Source: Ligilactobacillus faecis (GTDB lineage Bacteria > Bacillota > Bacilli > Lactobacillales > Lactobacillaceae). From it: DNA of 64,000 nt. A program made the position numbers and the translations under genes. The notes under the pieces were generated by a model, which was not told the DNA's origin, made no database searches, and was given only the letters and a program-made list of their open reading frames with translations. Below are positions 8,880-16,107 of this stretch, piece by piece (positions within the stretch are counted from its first letter, which is position 1; every line of letters starts with the position of its first letter). Location: NCBI RefSeq assembly GCF_029889745.1, contig NZ_CP123639.1:1276501-1340500 (forward strand), in the 5' to 3' direction.

Positions 8880-10628
8880 GTGAGCGTTTTCGAAGGTGTT
8901 AAAAATAGAGATGATTTCTTTGAACAGTTAGGGATATCAAAACAACTTGCAACGTATCTACTATATGGAAAGGGAATTGATAATTGCTATAGTACGTTTG
9001 TTATTGAGAAGAGAAATGGTGAGCCTAGAGTAATTAATGCTCCCAATAAAGAATTGAAAAATGTACAAAAAAGATTGGTAAATGCTATTTTATTACGGCG
9101 TAGTTGTAATGATCAAAGCGAAAAATCTTTAAAAATAGCACATGCCTTTGAAAAAAATAAGAGTATTATTACTAATGCAAAAGTTCATAGAAATAAAAAA
9201 TTTGTCTTGAATGTAGATTTAGAAGACTTTTTTACTAGTTTTCATTTTGGAAGAGTAAGAGGTTTCTTTGAAAAAGATAATACTTTTAAGGTTCCTAGAA
9301 AAGTTGCAACTGTTATTGCACAACTTACATGTTATAAGGGAGTTTTGCCACAAGGAGCACCTAGTTCTCCAATAATTACAAATTTAATATGTAAAATAAT
9401 GGACCTTAGAATTTTAAAATTATCTAAAAAATTCAACCTAAATTACACAAGATATGCAGATGATCTATGTTTTTCAACAAATGATCAGAAATTTTTATTA
9501 AATGAGCAAGTGTTTTTAAGTAAATTAACTCGCGAAATTTGTAAGGCAGGTTTTAAGATAAATAATAAAAAAACGAGATTACAGTTTAGAGATTCCCGAC
9601 AAAAAGTAACAGGACTAGTAGTAAATAAAAAATTAAATGTACCACGGGAATTCTACAAAAATACACGGGCCATGGCTAATAATTTATATTCAAATAATGA
9701 ATTTAGTATTGACGGGAAAAAAGGATCAATTAATCAGCTAGAGGGACGATTTGCGTTTATAAATCAAATTGATAGGTGGAATAATTCTCTAGAATTAGAA
9801 CAGTCAATAACAAATAATATGTTGAATTATCAAAAATTACTTTTACGGTCTAAATATCAAAATAAGGAAATTTTTGGAAAGTTAAATGCTCGTGAACGAG
9901 AGTATCAAAAGTTTCTATATTATAAATATTTTTATGGGAATGATAAACCTATAGTAGTTACAGAGGGAAAAACAGATATACTCTATATTAAAGCAGCGTT
10001 AAAAAATTTATATCAAAGTTATCCAGATCTTGTAGAAAAGATTGGTAACGATTATAAATTTAAAGTGTCTTTTTTTAAAAAGAGTAAAAATAATAAAGAG
10101 ATTCCTAGGATAAAATATTTTTTGAATATACCTCAAGATGGTGCAGACTCAATGAAAAATTTATATAACTTTTTTTCGAATAAAAATCCATGTTATCCAA
10201 ATTATCTAGATTATTTTCAGAAAAAATATAATTCTAAGCCGTTAAATCCCGTTATATTCGTATTTGATAATGAAATAGCAAATAATAAAAAGCCAGCGAA
10301 AAATTTTATTAACTATATAAAGATAAGAGGTGCACTTTCAGAATTAAAAGATAAGCAGAGACTTAGAATTATCGGTAATCTCTATATGATTGTTACTCCG
10401 CTAGTTAATTCGTTAGAAGAAACTGATATAGAAAGTCTTTTTTCTCCTCAAACTTTAGGACATAAAATTGATGGAAAATCATTTAATAGGAGTGGCGGGA
10501 ACGAATATTACGGTAAGGAAATATTAGCACAATATGTGTCAAAAAATTATGAAAATATTGATTTTACTAATTTTAAGCCCTTATTAGATAACCTGAATAA
10601 AGTAATTATTGATTATAAGAACGGATAA
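8880..10628 (+). CDS. Retron reverse transcriptase with C-terminal TOPRIM domain
   Basis: 582 residues, GTG start at 8880 with AGGAGG seven bases upstream. RT motifs appear in order: RKNGEPR-type RT1 (EKRNGEPRVINAPNK, ~43-57), NVDLEDFFTSFHF (catalytic D113), LPQGAPSSPIITN (~156-168), YADD (192-195) and the retron-typical VTGLVVN (243-249). After a helical linker a TOPRIM-like domain starts with VVTEGKTDILYI (~359-370) and continues to VIFVFDNE (~458-465), where the acidic cluster is D-N-E rather than DxD. RT fused to TOPRIM is the architecture of the E. coli Ec67 retron (also ~586 residues). The RT should make msDNA from the upstream RNA, and the TOPRIM part would be the effector. The gene is strikingly AT-rich, which suggests horizontal acquisition. 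Confidence 0.92.
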   Translation: MSVFEGVKNRDDFFEQLGISKQLATYLLYGKGIDNCYSTFVIEKRNGEPRVINAPNKELKNVQKRLVNAILLRRSCNDQSEKSLKIAHAFEKNKSIITNAKVHRNKKFVLNVDLEDFFTSFHFGRVRGFFEKDNTFKVPRKVATVIAQLTCYKGVLPQGAPSSPIITNLICKIMDLRILKLSKKFNLNYTRYADDLCFSTNDQKFLLNEQVFLSKLTREICKAGFKINNKKTRLQFRDSRQKVTGLVVNKKLNVPREFYKNTRAMANNLYSNNEFSIDGKKGSINQLEGRFAFINQIDRWNNSLELEQSITNNMLNYQKLLLRSKYQNKEIFGKLNAREREYQKFLYYKYFYGNDKPIVVTEGKTDILYIKAALKNLYQSYPDLVEKIGNDYKFKVSFFKKSKNNKEIPRIKYFLNIPQDGADSMKNLYNFFSNKNPCYPNYLDYFQKKYNSKPLNPVIFVFDNEIANNKKPAKNFINYIKIRGALSELKDKQRLRIIGNLYMIVTPLVNSLEETDIESLFSPQTLGHKIDGKSFNRSGGNEYYGKEILAQYVSKNYENIDFTNFKPLLDNLNKVIIDYKNG

Positions 10629-10645
10629 CCATATTTCAATAGGGG

Positions 10646-10843
10646 GTAGTCACAAAGATATATGAGATGAAAAATATATGGATGAAGAGGAAATATCTAA
10701 TATTTTTTGAATAGCGAAAATTATTATGGGTTTAATTTTTACAGTGATATTTTATAGAGTTAAAAAATTTAACGTATTTATATTATACATGTATAAGGGG
10801 TAGGTGTTTTTAATCGGTATGCGAAGTTTTCGTAGTCACAAAG
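10646..10843. repeat. Two copies of a 12-bp direct repeat downstream of the retron
   Basis: GTAGTCACAAAG occurs at 10646-10657 and 10832-10843, bracketing about 174 bases without a convincing gene (only a ~25-residue hydrophobic frame around 10733-10800). It could mark an excision or insertion scar at the island's right edge. The evidence is weak. Confidence 0.35.
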
Positions 10844-10859
10844 TATTACTGTGGATAAA

Positions 10860-11415
10860 ATGAGACCTCTTAGAAGTGTGTTGATTTTAGTATCTCTTGT
10901 TTTAGTACTCGCAGCGTGTAATAGAAATAAAATTGAGAAAAGCCACCAAGAGGTACGACAGGAAAAAGTAGAGAAAGCAAAAAAAACAAGTCGAGAAAAA
11001 AATAAAAGATAAAAGTAGTGAAGAGAGTAGCGCTAATGAGCTCAAACCAGATAATGCAGATTCAAATGAGAGTGAAACAGCTAGCGAAGAACAAACAAAC
11101 GATCAGTCAGAGTTAGCAGAGCAGACTGAAGAAACACGAAAAAGAGGTCGTTTTATGGCTCAGGGGCAAGAGATCCCTGCTCCTAAAGATGTTCCGCCAA
11201 TTATTGAAAAACTGATCATGGACGGTAATGACGTTTACACAATGATTGACACTCATTTTGGATATCGGCTCTTTGAAACGACTGATGGGGATCTATACAT
11301 TATTGAGACAGAACTAACAACGGATGAAGGACATGCGAATTTCGAAAAAATGTGTCGTAGTGACCCTAGTAAGTGTTTTGCAGATGGAAATTATCTAGTT
11401 TATAAAGAAAAATAA
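10860..11415 (+). pseudogene. Lipoprotein gene with a +1 frameshift in an A-tract
   Basis: From ATG 10860 the frame encodes a lipoprotein signal peptide (MRPLRSVLILVSLVLVLAAC, lipobox VLAAC) followed by a charged linker, and stops at TAA just after a run of seven A at 10996-11002. In the next frame coding continues without a break: KIKDKSSEESSANELKPD..., then MAQGQEIPAPKDVPPIIEKL to the stop at 11415. Removing one A restores a single protein of about 184 residues: signal peptide, acidic Ser/Glu linker and a C-terminal ~85-residue domain (..YRLFETTDGDLYIIETEL..) of unknown function. The frame may be truly broken, phase-variable by A-tract slippage, or a sequencing error. A 3' fragment starting at 11155 is unlikely to be a separate gene because it has no ribosome site. 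Confidence 0.75.
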
Positions 11416-11476
11416 GATAGTTATATTATTGATCGATCTGTTAGAGTTCTTATCCATGAGCCTAAATTTTTCCATC

Positions 11477-11520
11477 AAAAAAGCAACTTACCGGGATATT
11501 TCCCGGGTAAGTTGCTTTTT
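11477..11520. terminator. Bidirectional terminator
   Basis: Stem AAGCAACTTACC-GGGA pairs with TCCC-GGTAAGTTGCTT (one bulged G), flanked by A-runs on the left and T-runs on the right. It lies between the converging lipoprotein gene (+) and the Ser-rich membrane protein (-). Confidence 0.85.
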
Positions 11521-11525
11521 GCTCA

Positions 11526-12143
11526 TCAGCTTCCATAGCGTTCGTAAGTACACTCGGCCACATATCCTTGAGCTTTAGCCTCTTCAAGTGACATGGCAGT
11601 TCCACCACCATATCGATTTAAACCACGACAGTTAGGGTCTAAATGATAGCGCCCGGAGATCGACGAATTGACATAAACAGTTTGCCCACTATTTACGGCA
11701 TGTGGCGGTTGATAGGCATACGAATAACTAGAGCATGCATCATTTTCAGGGCGTGTGTCAGAGCTCGCTGAAGTAGAGTTTTGCTCAACAGAAGTGGCAG
11801 AAGAGCTTGTCTCAGGAATAAAACTACTTTGAAGGCTAGTAGCAGTCCCACTTGTTGAAATTTCCTCAGAGCTACTCGATGTTGAACTTTCAACTTCAGA
11901 TATATCAGTTTCAAAACTTTCTGACGGTTCACTTTCAACTTCTGTACTTACTTGAGAGTTTTTGACTATGTTTTGTCGCTGTGGTGCTGTTGGAACATGG
12001 TTGCCACAGATCAGCAGAAAAAGCGTAATGATACTAGTCAAGATCAACAGGCTACGGGTGATCTCATTAGGTGAAAAGATCCAAAACATAGAGACGCTCA
12101 TCCAAAAAATGATCGCAATTATAATAAAAAAACTTAATAGCAT
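11526..12143 (-). CDS. Membrane-anchored Ser/Glu-rich protein with C-terminal small domain
   Basis: 205 residues, with ATG 12143 behind AGGAG. Residues ~1-22 and ~30-48 are membrane segments. Residues ~60-145 are a Ser/Thr/Glu-rich low-complexity linker. The C-terminus (~155-205) is compact: SGRYHLDPNCRGLNRYGGGTAMSL..A..QGYVAECTYERYG, with two Cys and a YH motif, resembling the small repeats found at the ends of many lactobacillar surface and nuclease proteins (Ada-Zn-like or 'sunset' type). A similarly built protein lies at 13460-14173, on the other side of murQ. The protein is probably displayed outside the membrane; its function is unknown. Confidence 0.75.
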   Translation of the reverse strand: MLLSFFIIIAIIFWMSVSMFWIFSPNEITRSLLILTSIITLFLLICGNHVPTAPQRQNIVKNSQVSTEVESEPSESFETDISEVESSTSSSSEEISTSGTATSLQSSFIPETSSSATSVEQNSTSASSDTRPENDACSSYSYAYQPPHAVNSGQTVYVNSSISGRYHLDPNCRGLNRYGGGTAMSLEEAKAQGYVAECTYERYGS

Positions 12144-12302
12144 TATCTATTAGGACTCCTTAGCTGATAATAAAAGACTATTTTACCTTAAATTGTTCAC
12201 AACACGCAATTTAGTCCCAGAATTTAAGAAAGGGGAAAATTTATTTCATTTATCCAAAGGCGCTTCCCTTTTATTTGAAATAAAATTCTACAAAATATAC
12301 AA

Positions 12303-12316
12303 TGAAAGCGCAAACA
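12303..12316 (+). promoter_or_regulatory. cre (CcpA) site upstream of murQ
   Basis: TGAAAGCGCAAACA matches the consensus TGWAARCGYTWNCW at 13 of 14 positions and lies 36 bases before the murQ start, so catabolite control of murQ is likely. Confidence 0.7.
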
Positions 12317-12351
12317 AAATATAAAAAATTTGAACTAATGGAGGATAAACG

Positions 12352-13245
12352 ATGATCGATCTAATGAATTTGACTACTGAAAAGAGAAATAAAGCAACAT
12401 CTGGGTTGGATAAACTGAGCATTTTAGAAGCACTGCAGCAGATGAATTTTGAAGATCAAAAAGTTGCGCTTGCAGTCAACAAAGTACTTCCAAAGATCGA
12501 ACCAGTGATCAGAGAAGTGATCAGTTCTTTTGAAGCAGGTGGGCGCTTGATCTATTTAGGTGCTGGGACAAGTGGGCGTTTAGGCGTATTTGATGCAGCC
12601 GAATGTGTGCCGACATTTGGTGTTCCTGAGACCCAAGTCGTCGGTTTGATCGCAGGCGGAGCTAATGCTTTGACACAGGCAGTCACAGGGGCTGAAGATG
12701 ATGAAAAATTAGCGCAAAAAGATCTCGCTCAACTTAGCTTGACCGCTAACGATCTTGTTTTAGGGATCTCAGCCAGTGGGCGGACGCCGTATGTCATCAG
12801 TGGTCTAAAATACGCACATGACTTAGGCACTAAAACCGCTAGTTTAGCATGCAATCTAGATGCCAAACTCTCACGTTACGCAGAACATGCGATCGAAGTC
12901 GATTGTGGTCCTGAATTTTTGACTGGTTCTACCCGATTGAAAGCTGGGACTGCGCAAAAGCTGATCTTAAATATGATCTCGACGATCGCGATGATCGGGA
13001 TCGGTAAAGTTTATCACAACTTGATGGTCGATGTTCGACCGACCAATGAAAAATTAGTTGAGCGAAGCAAGCGGATCATCATGCAAGCTACCGATTGTAC
13101 GTATGAAGTAGCCGAAAAGACTTTACGTTTGGCAGGCCAAAATGTAAAATTAGCGATCGTGATGCTCTTAACGAATTGTTCAGCCAAAGAAGGGAGCGTT
13201 AAACTGCAACAAGCAAATGGCTTTGTGGGACGGACTTTAGCTTGA
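12352..13245 (+). CDS. murQ: N-acetylmuramic acid 6-phosphate etherase
   Basis: 297 residues, full length for MurQ. It cleaves the lactyl ether of MurNAc-6-P to GlcNAc-6-P and D-lactate in the cytoplasm during cell-wall sugar recovery. Family features are plain: the N-terminal TTEKRNKAT, the SIS-domain phosphosugar loop GAGTSGRLGVFDAAECVPTFG, the second signature GISASGRTPYV and the catalytic-region NEKLVERSKRI. ATG 12352 follows GGAGG. No murP-type PTS transporter or murK-like gene is adjacent; murQ stands alone between two minus-strand membrane proteins, with a cre site in its promoter and a bidirectional terminator downstream. Confidence 0.96.
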   Translation: MIDLMNLTTEKRNKATSGLDKLSILEALQQMNFEDQKVALAVNKVLPKIEPVIREVISSFEAGGRLIYLGAGTSGRLGVFDAAECVPTFGVPETQVVGLIAGGANALTQAVTGAEDDEKLAQKDLAQLSLTANDLVLGISASGRTPYVISGLKYAHDLGTKTASLACNLDAKLSRYAEHAIEVDCGPEFLTGSTRLKAGTAQKLILNMISTIAMIGIGKVYHNLMVDVRPTNEKLVERSKRIIMQATDCTYEVAEKTLRLAGQNVKLAIVMLLTNCSAKEGSVKLQQANGFVGRTLA

Positions 13246-13419
13246 TTTTGAAAAAATTTGACTATGGCTAAGCTAAGAAGTTTTTTCTCAATTGCAATAA
13301 AAGGCAGCTGCTTTGAAAAATTAGATCTTACTGAAACATAAACTCAAAGTACAAATACTAATTCAGCGATACGCAGTTGAGGGCTTATTTCTTTATCTAA
13401 AAAATTTAGAGCAGACGTA

Positions 13420-13453
13420 AAAAGCCAGTTGGACTCTGATCCAACTGGCTTTT
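13420..13453. terminator. Bidirectional terminator between murQ and the convergent gene
   Basis: Perfect 14-bp stem AAAAGCCAGTTGGA / TCCAACTGGCTTTT with a 6-base loop. It serves the murQ transcript (+) and the Ser/Ala-rich protein (-). Confidence 0.9.
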
Positions 13454-13459
13454 GGGAGC

Positions 13460-14173
13460 TTAACGCAATGATTTACGGTAACCGGCTGCTTGAGCTTCAG
13501 CTTCGGAGTTGAAGTAGACCGCATTTTCAGAATTCATGCGGTAGCCGCGCTGACCTGGTACATGATAGATCTTGCTTCGTGAATTACCGACGATCACACC
13601 CTGGGCATTAGCATCTGCTGTATTGAGATCACCATTATTGACTGGTGGATTTGGATTAGTAGGTGCAGTCCCAGTGTTATCGTTATTTTGCGCAGGTGCT
13701 TGTGCAACGGTTTGGTTCTCACTTTGGGCTTGTGCTTGGCTAGCTGCTTGTTCGCTAGCTTCTTTAGCACTGCTTTCGCTGGCAGCTTTGGCTAGACTTT
13801 CGCTAGCAAGACGTTCACTTTCTTGTTTTTCAGACTCTTTTCGAGCACTGGCTTCAGAACTTGCTCGTGCTTCGCTTTCGCTTTTGGCCTTAGCGAGTGA
13901 AGCCTCTTTTTCAGATTCACTTTTAGCTTTGGCGCTTTCTTCTGACTCACGTTTAGAAGAAGCTTTAGCGCGCTCTTTTTTGACTGACTTGCTTGTTTTT
14001 GCTTGGTTCGTAGTCGTTTTTTCTGTTTTTTGAGGTAGCGCGCCGATGAGTAAAAATGAGAGGATCAAAACGGCGATACTTCCAGAAAGAAAACGTTTAT
14101 TAGGCTTTTTTCTCCAAAAATACCAGCTAGAAAAAATGCTGGCTAAAAAAATAAGGGCTAAAAAACTGTCCAT
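13460..14173 (-). CDS. Membrane-anchored Ala/Ser/Lys/Glu-rich protein with C-terminal GNxxSKIYH domain
   Basis: 237 residues, ATG 14173 behind AAAGGAG. Two short hydrophobic segments (residues ~3-18 and ~30-47) are followed by a highly charged, probably helical linker (KSESEKEASLAKAKSESEAR...) up to ~160, a Pro/Asn-rich stretch, and a C-terminal domain IVGNSRSKIYHVPGQRGY..NAVYFNSEAEAQAAGYRKS. That domain is common at the ends of Gram-positive nucleases and surface proteins. It is a structural paralogue of the 11526-12143 protein, with an unrelated linker. Function unknown; extracellular display on a membrane anchor is inferred. Confidence 0.78.
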   Translation of the reverse strand: MDSFLALIFLASIFSSWYFWRKKPNKRFLSGSIAVLILSFLLIGALPQKTEKTTTNQAKTSKSVKKERAKASSKRESEESAKAKSESEKEASLAKAKSESEARASSEASARKESEKQESERLASESLAKAASESSAKEASEQAASQAQAQSENQTVAQAPAQNNDNTGTAPTNPNPPVNNGDLNTADANAQGVIVGNSRSKIYHVPGQRGYRMNSENAVYFNSEAEAQAAGYRKSLR

Positions 14174-14274
14174 ACTAAAAATAACTCCTTTATATAAATA
14201 TATATTCTTAATTTTATCTTAAGTTGTTTATATGTATCAACTTTTATTAACAGAAATTTAAGAATAAAAAAGAG

Positions 14275-15957
14275 CTATTTTTGCGTATTTGATATATGTA
14301 AGCAAAAAGAGGCTGTGACATAAGTAGTCTCTATAAGAGAAAAGTATCTCAGAAATCGAAAATTTGATTTCTGAGATACTTTTTCTTTACGTATTTTGTT
14401 TATCTTGGTCACTACTGTGACTAATTTGTTGATATTCATTGCCAAAACTACAATGCCCATTTCCTTTTCGACTCTTTCGCTCCCCCTAACTGAGAATCGG
14501 TTGAATCCCAAAGAAGCCTTCAATCTTCCAAAAACAGGTTCAACATCAATTTTGCGCCGTGCATAGATTGATCCAGTATTAGAAGATGAAAGTAAAGCTC
14601 GTTGTTGTGCTTTAAAATATTCCCAGGCATTATTGACCATGATCTTCCTTACGTGTCCACTTTTAGTTAAGGCTCGGGGATCTATCAAATGATCATCATC
14701 AAATTTTTCAGCAGTATATACTTTAAAATCTCTAGTAAATCCATACTTATCAGTTCTTTTAGAATAGTTTGAAAAATTGAATCTAACACCGTTAAGGTCT
14801 AAATAATAGTCATCTTTTTCATTATAAGACCAATTCATGATTTTATGATCATCAGTTTTCCATTTGCGACTATTCTCTTTGAGCATTGTCCCATAAGGGA
14901 TCAAAACGGTGCGATCACCGTAATTATCGTCACAAAAACGATAATTACTCTCAGAACCATACCCAGCATCAGCAACGATAGTTGAACCAAGTACGCCATT
15001 GTCATTCAAATGGTCAATAAAAGTAGGAAGCGTTCTTGTATCAGTTGGATTAGCAAATAACTTATACCCGGTAATAAACTGGTTACTAGTAGCAATTTGA
15101 AGATTATAAGCAGGTTTTAGTTGTCCGTTTAACATTGGATCTTCTTTTACACGCATAAAAGTAGCATCATGGTCAGTTTTAGAGTAACTATTTCGTTCTC
15201 TAAGGATGTCTTTTTGTTTTTGGTGATTTTGCATTTTTTCTTTACGCGTTAATAGTTTTTTGTAGGTTGCCTTTAATTTTCGACGTTCTTGTTTCGCAGG
15301 GTTCGGCGATACTTGTCTAGTTTCTTCGACTTTTTGATCTAAAGCAACTAGATAATCTTCAAACTTGGCAATTATTACATCTAATGCTTCCAAAGTCAGG
15401 TCAGATCCTTTGGGGATCTTTCCGATAACTTTAGCTTCGTGGAGCTCGCCTAAAAGTTCAACAACTTTTTGACGATTGAGCTCATCAAAACGAACGACAT
15501 TTTTCTTCCAGACAAAAGAATACTTATTAGCATCCGCAAGGATCTTCGTACCGTCAATGAAAGAAATGTCATCAATCAGATTATGTTTTTTTAGAAAAGC
15601 TGTCAATTTAGTTAAACTCTCTTGTGTTAAGGTAGCTAACTCATCAGAGATCCGAAAACGACAAATAGTTCGATAAGAAGGGACTTGATCAGCGATCAAC
15701 CAACCAGCAGGCTTATTTTCGCGAGCAAATCTCTCAATTTTTCGACTACTAAAGATACCATAGCTATAAGCAAGTAAAGTGAGCTTTAGCATAGCAGCTA
15801 GATCATATTCACGAGGGCGTCCAAATTGATAGTTATACTTGAGTTCTAAACTTTCAACAAGTTCATTGATGTAGAGAGCTGGATGATTTTTTTCAGGAAT
15901 ATATTCTAAAGAGATGTTCAAAATAGTCTGATTAATGTTATAATGACTGTGTATCAT
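14275..15957 (-). CDS. IS1182-family transposase, copy 1
   Basis: 560 residues as an open frame. The N-terminus (YIPEKNHPALYINELVESL..FGRPREYDLAAMLKL) is the IS1182/IS5-like DUF772 region; the middle has FIDGTKILADANKYSF; the DDE domain shows IVADAGYGSESNYRF and a late ARRKIDVEPVFGRLKASLGFNRF. Residues to ~550 are identical to copy 2. There is no stop codon inside the IS: the frame reads through the transcription-terminator hairpin and the inverted repeat and ends in flanking DNA at 14275, which adds an insertion-specific tail (..FCLHISNTQK). Confidence 0.92.
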   Translation of the reverse strand: MIHSHYNINQTILNISLEYIPEKNHPALYINELVESLELKYNYQFGRPREYDLAAMLKLTLLAYSYGIFSSRKIERFARENKPAGWLIADQVPSYRTICRFRISDELATLTQESLTKLTAFLKKHNLIDDISFIDGTKILADANKYSFVWKKNVVRFDELNRQKVVELLGELHEAKVIGKIPKGSDLTLEALDVIIAKFEDYLVALDQKVEETRQVSPNPAKQERRKLKATYKKLLTRKEKMQNHQKQKDILRERNSYSKTDHDATFMRVKEDPMLNGQLKPAYNLQIATSNQFITGYKLFANPTDTRTLPTFIDHLNDNGVLGSTIVADAGYGSESNYRFCDDNYGDRTVLIPYGTMLKENSRKWKTDDHKIMNWSYNEKDDYYLDLNGVRFNFSNYSKRTDKYGFTRDFKVYTAEKFDDDHLIDPRALTKSGHVRKIMVNNAWEYFKAQQRALLSSSNTGSIYARRKIDVEPVFGRLKASLGFNRFSVRGSERVEKEMGIVVLAMNINKLVTVVTKINKIRKEKVSQKSNFRFLRYFSLIETTYVTASFCLHISNTQK

Positions 15958-16101
15958 TTTATGTTATCCTTTCGAGGGTAATTGTGAGGTAGCCGGGCGT
16001 GGCTACCTTTTTTCTTTGATTATAATTCAAAAGCTGGATATATGAAACACGAAGGTTTCCATACATCCAGCTTTATTTTGTAGACTTATGTCACAGCCTC
16101 T
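14308..16101 (-). mobile_element. IS1182-type insertion sequence, copy 1
   Basis: 1794 bp bounded by inverted repeats AGAGGCTGTGACATAAGT and ACTTATGTCACAGCCTCT. A subterminal hairpin at ~14342-14385 (AGTATCTCAGAAATC arms) is the transposase terminator. It is the same length as, and by eye identical to, copy 2 at 26335-28128, in the same orientation. The right end lies six bases past the glpD stop codon, so the natural glpD terminator has been displaced. Confidence 0.93.
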
Positions 16102-16107
16102 GCCTAC

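Noticed and set aside
11155-11415. Separate 86-residue gene
   Set aside because: There is no ribosome site, and coding sequence continues upstream in the same frame to the A-tract, so it is the 3' part of the frameshifted lipoprotein gene.
13572-14033. 153-codon + strand frame opposite the Ala/Ser-rich protein
   Set aside because: It is the antisense shadow of a Ser/Ala/Glu-rich coding sequence; the minus-strand gene has the ribosome site, membrane anchor and C-terminal domain.
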